Assembly: GCF_963583255.1 (NCBI RefSeq)
Contig: NC_084804.1
Span: 19,846,061-19,910,060, forward strand
DNA from: Pyrus communis
Taxonomy: Eukaryota > Streptophyta > Magnoliopsida > Rosales > Rosaceae
DNA length: 64,000 nt
Reading direction: 5' to 3'
Shown here piece after piece: positions 1 to 10,404 of this stretch. Position 1 is the first letter of the stretch. Each line of letters starts with the position of its first letter. The translations under genes were made by a program, and so were the position numbers. Below the pieces are notes generated by a model. It saw only the letters and a program-made list of their open reading frames with translations, made no database searches and had not been told where the DNA came from.

Positions 1-202
1 ACGAAGCCCCCTGAAGCATACAACTGAAGCTTTGTTTATCTCTATGAAACTTGACTGAGCTTGTGAATATTTGGTTTCATATTTTCAGGCTTTAGTGTTT
101 GATTATGTATTTCAGTTTCGTTTGTAGGTTTAGAGATAGCACTAGAGGAGTTAAAACTGAAATGTTATGGAGAATGTGGTCTAAATGTTCTTTTTATTTC
201 AG

Positions 203-930
203 GTGTCAAGATCTATTGGTGATGTTTATTTAAAGAAGCCTGAGTTTAACAGAGACCCGATATACCAGCAATTTGCGAACCCCATTCCTATGAAACGGCC
301 AGTGATGACAGCAGAGCCCTCAATCATTACAAGGAAACTGAAGCCACAGGATATGTTTTTGATATTTGCCTCAGATGGCCTCTGGGAACAGCTGACTGAT
401 GACGCAGCGGTAGAAATTGTTTTCAAAAACCCTAGAGCTGTAAGTTCCCGTTCTTTCACCTATCTGTTACAGTAGCATTCCACCAGGAGCTTAAGTTAAC
501 AACGTAGTAATACATAAAATGTCGTGGTTCAAGTTTCATCGCCTTGTAATTAAATTAAAATGCTTATAGTAACTATAACAGTAGGACTTGAATAATCTGA
601 ATTTGTAAAAATATGTTCGGACATCTCTGTGACACAAAATCGGCTTAACAATTGCAGGGTATTGCAAAGAGATTAGTAAGAGCCGCTCTTCAAGAAGCTG
701 CAAAAAAGAGGGAGATGAGATACAATGACATAAAGAAAATCGAAAAGGGGATAAGGCGACACTTCCACGATGACATCACTGTTATAGTAGTCTATCTTGA
801 TGACCACAAAAGCTCCTCAAAACGTAAATCTAAGAACATCATTCTTGGCTCTACCAGTGCGCCTGTTGATATTTTCTCGGTCAGTGAAGATAATCCGTAT
901 AAGCAGGATCTGCACAACACGATCTCGTGA
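203..930 (+). CDS. Protein phosphatase 2C (PP2C clade D), 3' exons only
   Basis: These are the last two exons of a PPM-family Ser/Thr phosphatase; earlier exons lie left of the window. Exons are 203-439 and 658-930, with an intron opening gtaagt at 440 and closing cag at 657; both boundaries fall between codons. The first exon encodes [14 protein letters not shown] and the metal-binding motif [10 protein letters not shown]. The second encodes [16 protein letters not shown], whose DD pair is the last metal-coordinating motif of the PP2C fold. The order and the phrase [18 protein letters not shown] fit plant clade-D PP2Cs, which in Arabidopsis dephosphorylate plasma-membrane H+-ATPases under SAUR control. 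The Lys/Ser-rich tail of about 45 residues after the domain is less conserved. The stop is TGA at 928-930. Family call sure; exact paralogue not determinable. Confidence 0.93.
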
Positions 931-1299
931 AGCAAAGAAAACCTTTAAATGGTTGATACAGTTTGCATAGTTTAGTTTAGTAGCTGCGATAATTGAAACC
1001 ATGTGAATAAGGTTAGGTATTTTTCGTTTCTGAATTGGTTGCGGTATTTTTCGTTTCTGAATAGGTATACAAGCATTTCTGAATGCATACTGACAGCAAA
1101 CTCCAGAAGTTTTTACCAATTTTGTGACCTTTTTTCTCCTCAAATATTCTAATGACAAGTTTTGCTCTATTGCGTTTCTCATTGCGGTATTCAAACGGAC
1201 TGAATTTTTTTATTTGTTCGATAAGAATAATATTATTAGTTTTTTTATTATTAATGTTTTTTAATACAATTATATTATTTACACCAAGGGTTGAGAGCA
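931..1299 (+). other. PP2C 3' UTR and flank
   Basis: AT-rich sequence after the PP2C stop, with a short direct repeat (gcggtatttttcgtttctgaat occurs twice in 1020-1065, slightly changed). It presumably contains the 3' UTR. No further gene seen. Confidence 0.5.
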
Positions 1300-1725
1300 A
1301 GGTTTTAAAAGACATTAGACACTAATTAGGCGGCGGGTTGCGGACTAGGCGGATTTAAGTAAATCTTATATTTCGTGTAAATAAGTATCAATTTATACTT
1401 AAAATATATATAATTTTATCATAAACTACAAGGTAGAATGACATATATATATGATGAAGTATTGGAACATAATAAAAACATGAGGAACAAGCATATAATA
1501 TGTGTTCATTTAAGTATTCAACAAGTCCCTTACAATTTCTTAAAAAAGGTAAAAGGTAAAATGAAAATTATCTATTTTTTGTCTAAGTGAGTCACAACCT
1601 AGGTGGTGTAGGCATGCGCCTCAAAAGGTCTAGGTATCATTTCTTAATTTTTAAACGCCTAGGCATTAATCAAGGGGGTAACCAACCGCCTAATGCCTAG
1701 ACGGCGCTAAACTATGATTTTTAGA
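1300..1725. mobile_element. Small TIR element with aggcgg-rich ends
   Basis: The left end (ttaggcggcgggttgcggactaggcgg, 1325-1352) and the right end around 1620-1710 (ccgcctaatgcctagacggcg) are inverted relatives built from repeated ctaggcg words, flanking AT-rich filler. This is the look of a non-autonomous MITE. Exact ends and a target duplication could not be fixed. Confidence 0.45.
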
Positions 1726-1984
1726 AGAGTGGTAGGGAGTAAATTTATATCAAACTTATCATTGAAGTAAAGAAGAATACCACTAGATCGTAGTATTAAA
1801 ATGTGGAAACCTCTTTATGGATCATGGAAATATAAATATATCGATATGTGATTAACTATCCAATACGATATTTTTGGTTTATTTTTTCGTTTTATTAACT
1901 TCGCATGAGTTATTTAACTTATAGTAAACTTAGATAAAATCATGAATCAAAATAATTCAAATTCCGACGTGTTCAATACACGCA

Positions 1985-2540
1985 AAAAAAGCCAAGATGA
2001 TTCCGGGCAATTACACGTCATTGGATTGGGAACCAAACCTATTCTCATCTGATACTAGATAAAAAGAAGTTTATGTCCAAGTGTCAAACTATCATTGGGT
2101 ATATAAGAAGAAATATCTCAAGCACCCAATTGTCATGGCGTCAACTTCCCTGGACAACCCTGAAGCCACCACTCGCATCTTGAGTCAAAGTATTACTCCG
2201 TGGACAACACGTTTGGGGTTGGTCTTTTGTTCAACCTATCATTTTCTTTCTTTGAATTTCCTGGAAAATGAGAATTAAGAAAGCACCCCTAAAATTTATT
2301 GCCTAGTAAAGTCAAGCACTCAAAGACTAAGAAACCAAAGACTAACGACTAACAGCAGTTGCACGAGAACAGACTAGCAATAGATGAGTGACTTGGTCCT
2401 TAGAAATAATTAAACCCATTTGAAACTTCTCCCCACATTCAAATTCTTATTGCCATGCATTGTCACTTGTCGGAATTTGATATCAAAATTAGAAATAAAT
2501 CGGTGGGATTTTTAGTGTTTAATCACAATTTAATATTAAA
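1985..2540. repeat. Relic 5' flank of the LRR kinase gene, copy 1
   Basis: This block recurs, diverged, at 20010-21530 (there split by two small transposons); its part from 2211 onward recurs nearly identically at 4918-5250. Shared landmarks are gatgattcc...caattacacgtcatt..ggaaccaaa, the phrase ccctgaagccaccactc, and the stretch aataattaaacccatttgaaact. A TATATAAG box at 2100-2107 has a counterpart (ctatatagaag) in the distant copy. Because it lies upstream of the receptor-kinase relic in two of the three copies, I read it as promoter/5' flank of that family rather than as a gene. Intact coding sequence: none seen. Confidence 0.55.
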
Positions 2541-2754
2541 TTAATGTTAAAGAATTAGATTTCATATTGGATATACGACAAAATAATATACAACCAATAT
2601 ATGAGAGAGAGACTACCCCAAATATCATCAAAATTTTTTGTAATAAAACGTAACACTTAGTAATTGATAGTTACGTATGGACAATTCGAAAATATCAGTA
2701 GGGGACCATGTTAGACCTATCTCTCTCTCTAATTTGGTGACTTATGTTCAAAGA

Positions 2755-3804
2755 TTTGATGTTAGCATTGTCATTTCTTGATGCACTAGTCTGCTGTTGG
2801 AGCTCAGTGCAAAGGGAATGAGAGCTAGGCAACCACTGCTAAACACCAGGCTTAAATAAAGCAGGACCGCCATAGGGTCATCAACTCTGGAATGACGTCA
2901 TCTCCAATCGAAGGGTCCAGAGGGTCAGAGGGCCGAAAATAGCCCGAAAATCGTCTCCAACCGAGGGTTAGGCCAGAGGGCTCTAGAATCTAAGAGGGCC
3001 CCATGGAATCGGAGAGGGCTAGAGGGTTGGAGGGCTGGTTGCATCCAGCCAGCCCGGGGCTCGCCATTTTGTTTTGCTTATGTTGGATTTCCTGTCGGTT
3101 ATAACCGACAGGAATTCTTTGAATATTTTTTTTAACAGTTTAATTATTATTTTTTATTTACAAAAATTTTCCTATAACTTCTATTTTTCATATATTTTTT
3201 TTAAATTCTATTTTTTTCCTATAACTTTTATTTTACAAATTTGTTTCATATTTTTTTTTAAATTTCATTTTTTGTTATAACTTCTATTTCAAAAAATTTG
3301 TTTCATTTTATTTTAAATTCTATTTTATTTTTTCTCTATAACTTCTATTTCACAAAATTTGTTTCATATTTTTTTTTAATTCTATTTTTTTCTATAACCT
3401 CCTAAGCCATTATACAACATTAAATTAAATTAAGTAACATGAAACAACATTAAACAATATTAATAACATTAACCGCCATAAAAATTATACAACATAAAAA
3501 ATAAAAAAACATTTAACAACATGAAACTTAAACAACATTTAAGTTGTAGTTTTTAAATAATAAATTATGTTTGGCCCTATGGCCATTTGGCCCTCGGTTG
3601 GAGACAGTTTTTTGTGACAGGGCTAAAACGAGCCCTCTAGCCCTCTATTGGAGACGGAGGCAAATATGGCCATGTACTGTTCATTAAAATATTAATATTT
3701 TGGAGAATCTTGGAGGGCCAGAGGGCTAAAACGAGCCCTCTGGCCAGCCATCGGTTGGAGATGGCCTGACTACACTCAATTTTGTTAATGGCAGGGAGAT
3801 GACC
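2755..3804 (+). pseudogene. LRR receptor kinase 5' remnant, duplicated copy
   Basis: Copy, within unit 1, of the start of the dead receptor kinase described at 5463-13378. A leader-like ATG peptide (MLALSFLDALVCCW) lies near 2760; the phrase WNDYTQFC.WQGD is recovered only when the TIR element 2896-3766 is removed, since the element splits the codons for W-N-D between 2895 and 3767. An in-frame TAA replaces a Gln codon after FC. The downstream LRR part is absent in this copy because the duplication ends inside a later transposon. Confidence 0.7.
2896..3766. mobile_element. Non-autonomous TIR element (GGCCATCTCC ends), copy 1
   Basis: The ends are inverted repeats: cgtcatctccaatcgaaggg on the left and, on the right, a sequence ending cggttggagatggcc. 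The 3-bp flank tga occurs on both sides (2893-2895 and 3767-3769). The interior has further inverted words (gagggc/gccctc, cagccagcc) and long T-rich tracts; no transposase. Length and 3-bp target duplication suggest a PIF/Harbinger-like MITE, but the superfamily is not certain. The near-identical copy at 5605-6439 arose by the tandem duplication, not by a second insertion, since it sits at the same site. Confidence 0.75.
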
Positions 3805-4917
3805 TTAGACCTGGTATTAGTGTCGTGTTTTCTGTGTTTGTGTCATTTTTATGACATGCCCAATATCTTAACAGGTCGTGTCGTGCAAAACCTGTTAAAG
3901 TAAATGGGTAATATGACCCAATCCAAAATCAATCCATTAATTTTATCAGGAAATATGATCCGGCCCATTACCATTTAAAGTAAATATATTTTAAATCAAA
4001 TAAATAATGAAAATGAAAAACATAATTTGATCCCAAAAAATGGAAAACATAATACTAAGTTAGTATATGCATACCACTTTACCACATAAATATTACTTCA
4101 AAACATAAAAGAAATGCATTCAGTCTTTCAAGTATTACATACCTCAAAATAAAAGCCTAATGAAAAAACATTAGTACATTATTACAAGGCTTTTTATTCA
4201 AAATGATCTCTGAGATTTGCATAAAACATCACTTTGGTCCCTGAGATTGAAAATCAATAGAAATGGTCCCAGAGATTGTCCACCATCCATTATTTTGGTT
4301 CTTCCGTTAAAAACTCCATTAAGTGTCCCGGAGCTCTTGGCCGAAAGTTTGGGCAATTTTCAAGGCTTTGTAACTCAATCGTTTCTTAACCAAATTTGAT
4401 CCATAATATATCAAAATGAAGATATGAAAATTTAGATCAAGATTGTCCTCATTTGGAAGCCCAATGATTCCCGGAGATGGCCGGAAAATAACTTGAATGA
4501 CTAGTTCGTAGGAAAACTGGAAAACTCGCCGGAAACTGGGTAAACTTTAAACGTTCATAACTTCTACAAAATCGAGTGATTTAAAAACAAAAATTATACT
4601 TCTCAACGAGATGAAGAGAAAGATACCTTTCTAAAAGGCTAAATCGCCGTGTTTTGGCCGGAAAACGGCTCGAAAGTGGTTGTCGAGTTAACCACTTTCC
4701 AACCGTTTTCTGGCTAAACCATGACGAGTTAGCCATCGAAAAAGGTACTATTCTCTTTGTCTCGTCTAGAAGTATGATTTTATATTTTGAATGACTCGAT
4801 TTCGCTGAGTATTGAAGAAGTTACGAACGTTTAAAGTTTACGCAGTTTCCGGCGAGTTTTCTAGTTTTCCAGCAGAGCACTCATCTTTCAGGTTAGTTTT
4901 CCAGCAGAGCACTCATC
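3805..4917. mobile_element. Truncated TTAGAC element, copy 1
   Basis: Left part of the element that is complete at 6478-8880. It starts ttagacctggtattagtgtc and is cut off at the duplication junction near 4917, inside the right arm of the nested inverted repeat. At about 4227, where unit 2 has the Cassandra LTR, this copy still has the empty site (gcataaaacatcac). Confidence 0.75.
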
Positions 4918-5604
4918 TTTTGGGGTTGGTCTTTTGTTCAACCTAGTCATTTTCTTTCTTTGAATTTCCTGGAAAATGAGAATTAAGAAAGCACCCCTAA
5001 AATTTATTGCCTAGTAAAGTCAAGCACTCAAAGACTAAGAAACCAAAGACTAACGACTAACAGCAGTTGCACCAGAACAGACTAGCAAGTAGATGACTGA
5101 CTTGGTCCTTAGAAATAATTAAACCCATTTGAAACTTCTCCCCATATTCAAATTCTTATTGCCATGCATTGTCACTTGTCGGAATTTGATATCAAAATTA
5201 GAAATAAATCGGTGGGATTTTTAGTGTTTAATCACAATTTAATATTAAATTAATGTTAAAGAATTAGATTTCATATTGGATATACGACAAAATAATATAC
5301 AACCAATATATGAGAGAGAGACTACCCCAAATATCGTCAAAATTTTTTGTAATAAAACGTAACACTTAGTAATTGATAGTTACGTATGGACAATTCGAAA
5401 ATATCAGTAGGGGACCATGTTAGGCCTACATCTCTCTCTAATTTGGTGACTTATGTTCCAAGATTTGATGTTAGCATTGTCATTTCTTGATGCACTAGTC
5501 TGCTGTTGGAGCTCAGTGCAAAGGGAATGAGAGCTAGGCAGCCACTGCTAAACACCAGGCTTACATAAAGCAGGACCGTCATAGGGCCATCAACTCTGGA
5601 ATGA

Positions 5605-6439
5605 GGCCATCTCCTACCGAAGGGTCCAAAGGGTCAGAGGGCCGAAAATAACCCGAAAACCGTCTCCAACCGAGGGCTAGGCCAGAGGGCTCTGGAATCT
5701 GAAAGGCTAGAGGGTTGAAGGGCTGGCTGCATCCAGCCAGCCAGCCCGGGGTTGGCCATATTTTTTTTGCTTATGTTGGATTTCCTGTCGGTTATAACCG
5801 ACAAGAATTCTTTGAATATTTTTTTTTAACAGTTTTATTTTTTTTTTTTATTTACAAAAATTTTTCTATAACTTCTATTTTTCATATATTTTTTTTAAAT
5901 TTTATTTTCTTTCCTATAGCTTTTATTTTACAAATTTGTTTCATATTTTTTTTTTAAATTTCATTTTTTTCCTATAACTTCTATTTCACAAAATTTGTTT
6001 CATTTTTTTTTAAATTCTATTTTTTTTTCCTATAACTTCTAATTCACAAAATTTGTTTCATAATTTTTTTTAATTCTATTTTTTTCTATAACCTCCTAAG
6101 CCATTATACAACATTAAATTAAATTAAGTAACATGAAACAACATTAAACAATATTAATAACATTAACCAACATAAAAATTATACAACATAAAAAAAAACA
6201 TTTAACAAAATGAAACTTAAACAACATTTAAGTTGTAGTTTTTAAATAATAAATTATGTTTGGCCCTCGGTTGGAGACGATTTTTTGTGACATGGCTAAA
6301 ACGAGCTCTTTGGCCCTCGGTTGGAGACAGAGGCAAATATGGCCATGTACTGTTCATTAAAATATTAATATCTTGGAGAATCTTGGAGGGCCAGAGGGCT
6401 AAAACGAGCCCTCTGGCCATCCATTGGTTGGAGATGGCC
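5605..6439. mobile_element. Non-autonomous TIR element (GGCCATCTCC ends), copy 2
   Basis: Starts ggccatctcctaccgaaggg and ends ggttggagatggcc, flanked by tga at 5602-5604 and 6440-6442. Same insertion as at 2896-3766, copied by the tandem duplication. Here the left terminus keeps the expected ggcc that is mutated to cgtc in copy 1. Long T-rich stretches fill the middle; no coding capacity. It interrupts the W-N-D codons of the receptor-kinase pseudogene. Confidence 0.75.
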
Positions 6440-6901
6440 TGACTACACTCAATTTTGTTAATGGCAGGGAGATGACCTTAGACCTGGTATTAGTGTCGTG
6501 TTTTCTGTGTTCATGTCATTTTCATGACATGCCCAATATCTTAACAGGTCGTGTCGTGCAACACCTGTTAAAGTAAATGGGTAATATGACCCAATCCAAA
6601 ATCAATCCATTAATTTTATCTGGAAATATGATCTGGCCCGTTACCCTTTAAAGTAAATATATTTTAAATCAAATAAATAATGAAAATAAAAAACATAATT
6701 TGATCCCAAAAAATGGAAAACATAATATTAAGTTAGTATATGCATAAAACTTTGCCACATAAATATTACTTCAAAACATAAAAGAAATACATTCAGTCTT
6801 TCAAGTATTACATACCCCAAATTAAAAGCCTAATGAAAAAACATTAGTACATTATTACAAGGCTTTTTATTCAAAATGGTTTCTGAGATTTGCATAACAC
6901 A

Positions 6902-7185
6902 TGTGACATCCCACATCGCCCAGGGGAGTGATCCTTATATGTATATTCCCATCCTTACCTAGCACGAGGCCTTTTGGGAGCTCACTGGCTTCGGGTTCCA
7001 TAGGAACTCCAAAGTTAAGCGAGAAGGGGGCTAGAGCAATCCCATGATGGGTGACCCACTGGGAAGTTGCTCGTGAGTTCCCAAAAACAAAACCGTGAGG
7101 GAATGGTAAGCCCAAAGCGGACAATATCGTGCTACGGTGGTGGAGCGGGCCCGGGAAGTGATCTGCCCCGGGCCGGGATGTGACA
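6902..7185 (+). mobile_element. Cassandra TRIM, solo LTR
   Basis: 284 bp starting tgtgacatcccacatcgccc and ending gggccgggatgtgaca, flanked by the perfect 5-bp duplication acaca (6897-6901 and 7186-7190). It contains a 5S rRNA-like domain, the hallmark of Cassandra terminal-repeat retrotransposons in miniature. Only one LTR is present, so this is the product of LTR-LTR recombination (or a single-LTR remnant). The unoccupied target is preserved in unit 1 near 4227. Confidence 0.92.
6979..7076 (+). other. 5S rRNA-derived domain inside the Cassandra LTR
   Basis: Sequence related to plant 5S rRNA, including the internal promoter words agttaagcg (box A, 7013-7021) and gatgggtgacc (box C, 7046-7056), followed by actgggaagt. 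In Cassandra this region can recruit RNA polymerase III. It is not a functional 5S gene: both ends diverge from 5S and it is embedded in an LTR. Confidence 0.85.
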
Positions 7186-8169
7186 ACACATCACTTTGGT
7201 CCCTGAGATTGAAAATCAATAGAAATGGTCCCAGAGATTGTCCACTATCCATTATTTTGGTTCTTCCGTTAAAAACTCCGTTAAGTGTCCCGGAGCTCTT
7301 GGCCTGAAGTTTGGGCAATTTTCAAGGCTTCGTAACTCAATCGTTTCTTAACCAAATTTGATCCATAATATATCAAAATGAAGATATGAAAATTTAGAAC
7401 AAGATTATACTCATTTGGAAGGCCAATGATTCCCGGAGATGGCCGAAAAATAGCTTGAAAGATGACTAGTCCGTAGAAAAACTGGAAAACTCGCCGGAAA
7501 CTGGGTAAACTTTAAACGTTCATAACTTCTTCAATACTTAATGAAATCGAGTGATTTAAAAACAAAAATTATACTTCTCAACGAGATGAAGAGAAAGTTA
7601 CCTTTCTAAAAGGCTAAATTGCTGTGTTTTGGCCGGAAAACAGCTTGAAAGTGGATGTCGAGTTAGCCACTTTCCAACCATCTTCTGGCCAAACCACGAC
7701 GAGTTAGCCATCGAGAAAGGTACTATTCTCTTTGTCTCGTCTAGAAGTATGATTTTATATTTTGAATCACTCAATTTCGCTGAGTATTGAAGAAGTTATG
7801 AACGTTTAAAGTTTACGCAGTTTCCGGTGAGTTTTCTAGTTTTCTAGTAGAGTAGTCATCTTTCAAGCTATTTTCCAGCCATCTCGGCAACGATTGAGCT
7901 TCCAAATAAGTATAATCTTATTCTACACTTTCCTATCTTCATTTTGATATATGGGTCAAATTTAATTAAGAAACAATTGAGTTACGAAGCTTTGAAAATT
8001 GCCCAAACTTCCGGCCAAGAGCTCCTGGGCACTTAACAGAGTTTTTAACGGAATGACCAAAATAATGGATGGTAGACAATCTCAGGAACCATTTCTATTG
8101 ATTTTCAATCTCAGGGACCAAAGTAATGTGTTATGCAAATCTCATGGACCATTTTGGCTAAGAAGCCTT

Positions 8170-8700
8170 AATCCAAAATACCAAATGTTCAAGGATATGC
8201 AAAATGAAGGAAGTTTCGTTTCAAGGTCGAGGATGCAATCATGAGGGTTTATATATGTTTTCATATTTTTCAAACTTGTACATTAATAATTATGAATTTT
8301 ATTTATTTTGAACTCCCTTAATTCATGAGGGTTTGTATGGTTCTAATAAAATTCAAATGGCGATGTACCAATTCGAAAAGCATGGAGGATGCGATCATGA
8401 GGGGTTGCCTATTTTTTCACACTTATAAATTAATTATTATAATTTGTAATGTGTGAGATATTTTTAAATTACTTGATATTTTTATTTTTAATGTGTTTTA
8501 TAATTTTTTAATCTGCCCATAGTAAACTATAAAAATAAATAAATAAAACTTAATTTAAAAAAAAATTATATAGAATAATAATACAATAATATAGATCTAA
8601 TATACAATATATACATATACACTATGACTATTTTATTTTATTGTAAGGTTTTTTAGTAGTTTAAAATTTAAAATCATCAAAATAACATTTTTCTTAATGT
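8170..8700. other. AT-rich interior of the TTAGAC element
   Basis: Between the long inverted repeat and the right subterminal region. It is AT-rich, with the words atgcaatcatgagggtt / gcgatcatgagggg occurring twice. No gene seen. Confidence 0.4.
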
Positions 8701-9626
8701 GTCAAACCGGGTTACCCGCATGTCACCCTCCTATAAACCTGTTAATGACCCGTTATTAACAAGTTCTTATCGTGTGACTCGATAACGACCCGATTAGTTA
8801 CCGTATCAACCCAAAACTAGTTATTTTTGTGTTGTTTATATGTCGTGTTAACAGATCGTGTAAGAAATTGTCAAGTCTAAGTGACCTGCAGTACAAAACA
8901 TCCTCCACACGTAGGAAACCTAAGCTTTTTGAGGGCATTGCATCTCCAAAACAACAGCTTCAGTCATGAAATCCCTCCAGAAATCAGGCGTTTCTGCAAA
9001 TTGCAGGTACTGCATTTAGACAATAGTGGCGAAGCCAAGAATTCTGTCGGGGGTAAAAGGTTCCAAAAATGTAGACAACTGATTCCTTTTAGATAGTAGA
9101 CAATATTAATATCGTTCATAATTTATCAATACAAACAAGTTTATTTCAAGAACAACCATGCTGGTCATGCAATTTTTTTATTTTTATTTTTAATAAAACG
9201 AAGGATTTCTAGGCCCTCATATAAAGAGGGGATGAACATTGGTCCTTAAAGATATGTCAACAACACAAATATGAACATTACTTCCTTGCAAAAGAAATTT
9301 GTCAATTTTGTGATCGTTGAACGATTCTCCAAGTACGCACATTTTACAACCAAATCTCGTTTATATTCGACAACAACTTAAGGGTTTATGCTTTATAAGG
9401 CTCACAGTTGTCCTTGAGTTTCAATTACCATCCCCAAACAGACAGACAAACATAAGTGCTTAGTAGATGTTTAGAAATTTATCTTGGATGTTTTCTGTAG
9501 TTTAGAACTAAAGCAATGGCTTCACTCGCTTTCTTGGCATGCATGGAGTTGCGACATGCAAGGCCGTCTCTGAGATTTTGGGGGGTCCCTGTGTGAAATT
9601 TATAAAAGGGCCCCTCTTTAAGATAG

Positions 9627-9658
<32 letters not shown>

Positions 9659-9997
9659 GTAGGACAATGTATTAACACTAGAAAGCAATCACTTAAATCA
9701 AAACAAAGTTTAGCACTTACTGATTGCAAGTTTAAAAATATCATTAATAGTACATAAAAAAAGCTACAAATATAACGTTCACTAAATAATAAAAAACAGT
9801 TCATCCTTAAACAACCAAACATTAAAAAAAACTTCAATAACTCTAACTTTAAAATTTCACTTGAATATATAATAAAATTAAAAAAAAATACTGTATTTAA
9901 GTTGATATTATTGGCACTCAAAATATCTCATTGTATTTCAAATTTTTATATTTAGAAAGGAAAAAAAAAATTACGTTATAAGGAGTGCACGATGAGA

Positions 9998-10133
9998 TTT
10001 TTTTTTTTTTTTTTTGTTAAACGATAGATTTTGTAAGATTAGATGTTAATATAGTTACCGATGGGGTTTGAACCCACGTCGTCATGCAAAGGCTCAACAC
10101 ATTTCCACCGCTGTGGTAAAGGACCACTTGCAA
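9998..10133 (-). mobile_element. tRNA-derived SINE
   Basis: On the minus strand it carries pol-III promoter boxes: an A-box-like accacagcggtgg and a near-perfect B box gggttcaaaccc, then an A-rich tail (the T run at about 9998-10015 on the plus strand). The target duplication tgcacgatgaga is visible at 9986-9997 and 10134-10145. It is not a tRNA gene: no cloverleaf can be drawn and there is a poly(A) tail. Confidence 0.85.
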
Positions 10134-10404
10134 TGCACGATGAGACTTTAAAGTGCTAACAAAAATAATTTTTAAATATAGAACATTATTACATAACAAA
10201 AGCTATTTTTAAATATAGAACATTATTACATATTGATGACTGCACCGTTTTTTAAAGCTATTTTTACATAACAAAAGCTATTTTATAAAAGCTATTTTTG
10301 AAAGCCCCTTCAAATTTGAAGGCCCGTATGACTGCACATTTCGTTTCCTCACAATGCCCCCTCTAGCGACATGTCTCGCCATTTTGCTACTAATATGACT
10401 TAAT

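Larger units (their letters stand above)
2211..4917. repeat. Tandem duplication, unit 1
   Basis: About 2.7 kb that is repeated head-to-tail at 4918-about 7865. The junction is visible: the sequence opening tttggggttggtcttttgtt at about 2211 reappears directly after catctt at about 4917. Just before the junction a stretch of about 27 bp (ttttccagcagagcactcatctt) is itself doubled. The unit holds the 5' remnant of the LRR kinase pseudogene, one copy of the tga-flanked TIR element and a truncated TTAGAC element. It lacks the Cassandra LTR found in unit 2. Confidence 0.9.
4918..7865. repeat. Tandem duplication, unit 2
   Basis: Second copy of unit 1, longer mainly because of the 284-bp Cassandra LTR plus its 5-bp target duplication. 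Apart from that the two units differ by scattered substitutions and small indels. The sequence continues past 7865 into the rest of the nested element, so this is the copy still attached to the original locus. Confidence 0.88.
6859..8169. repeat. Long inverted repeat (foldback), about 600-bp arms
   Basis: The left arm starts aaggctttttattcaaaatgg, continues through ggtccctgagattgaaaatc and cgtaactcaatcgtttctta, and is mirrored by the right arm ending in tttgaaaattgcccaaact...ccattttggctaagaagcctt. The turning point is near 7655-7690 (gaaagtgg ... ccactttc). The left arm is interrupted by the Cassandra LTR. Read through, this would make a very long hairpin RNA. A truncated copy lies in duplication unit 1 (about 4180-4917). 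No protein coding. Confidence 0.8.
6478..8880. mobile_element. TTAGAC...GTCTAA transposon with nested insertions
   Basis: A 2.4-kb element with inverted ends: ttagacctgg at the left, tgtcaagtctaa at the right, followed on both sides by related subterminal words (tcgtgtcgtg / cacgac, acccgtt / aacgggt). It sits inside the sequence cag gga | gtg acc tgc of the kinase pseudogene, with gatgacc on the left and gtgacc on the right as a degraded target duplication. It contains the long inverted repeat 6859-8169 and, inside that, the Cassandra LTR. No transposase seen. Superfamily not assigned (hAT- or MULE-like spacing is possible). Confidence 0.65.

Noticed and set aside
5605..6439. Independent second insertion of the tga-flanked TIR element
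   Set aside because: Same target site and same flanking sequence as 2896-3766; it was copied by the tandem duplication.
6979..7076. Functional 5S rRNA gene
   Set aside because: 5S-like words are present but the ends diverge and the sequence lies inside a Cassandra LTR with target duplications.
8881..9096. Short LRR protein as a separate gene
   Set aside because: It is the first LRR fragment of the interrupted receptor-kinase pseudogene and its end is transposon sequence.
9998..10145. tRNA gene (strong B box)
   Set aside because: No cloverleaf or anticodon arm can be drawn, and there is an A tail and a target duplication; it is a SINE. The same applies to 63193-63351.
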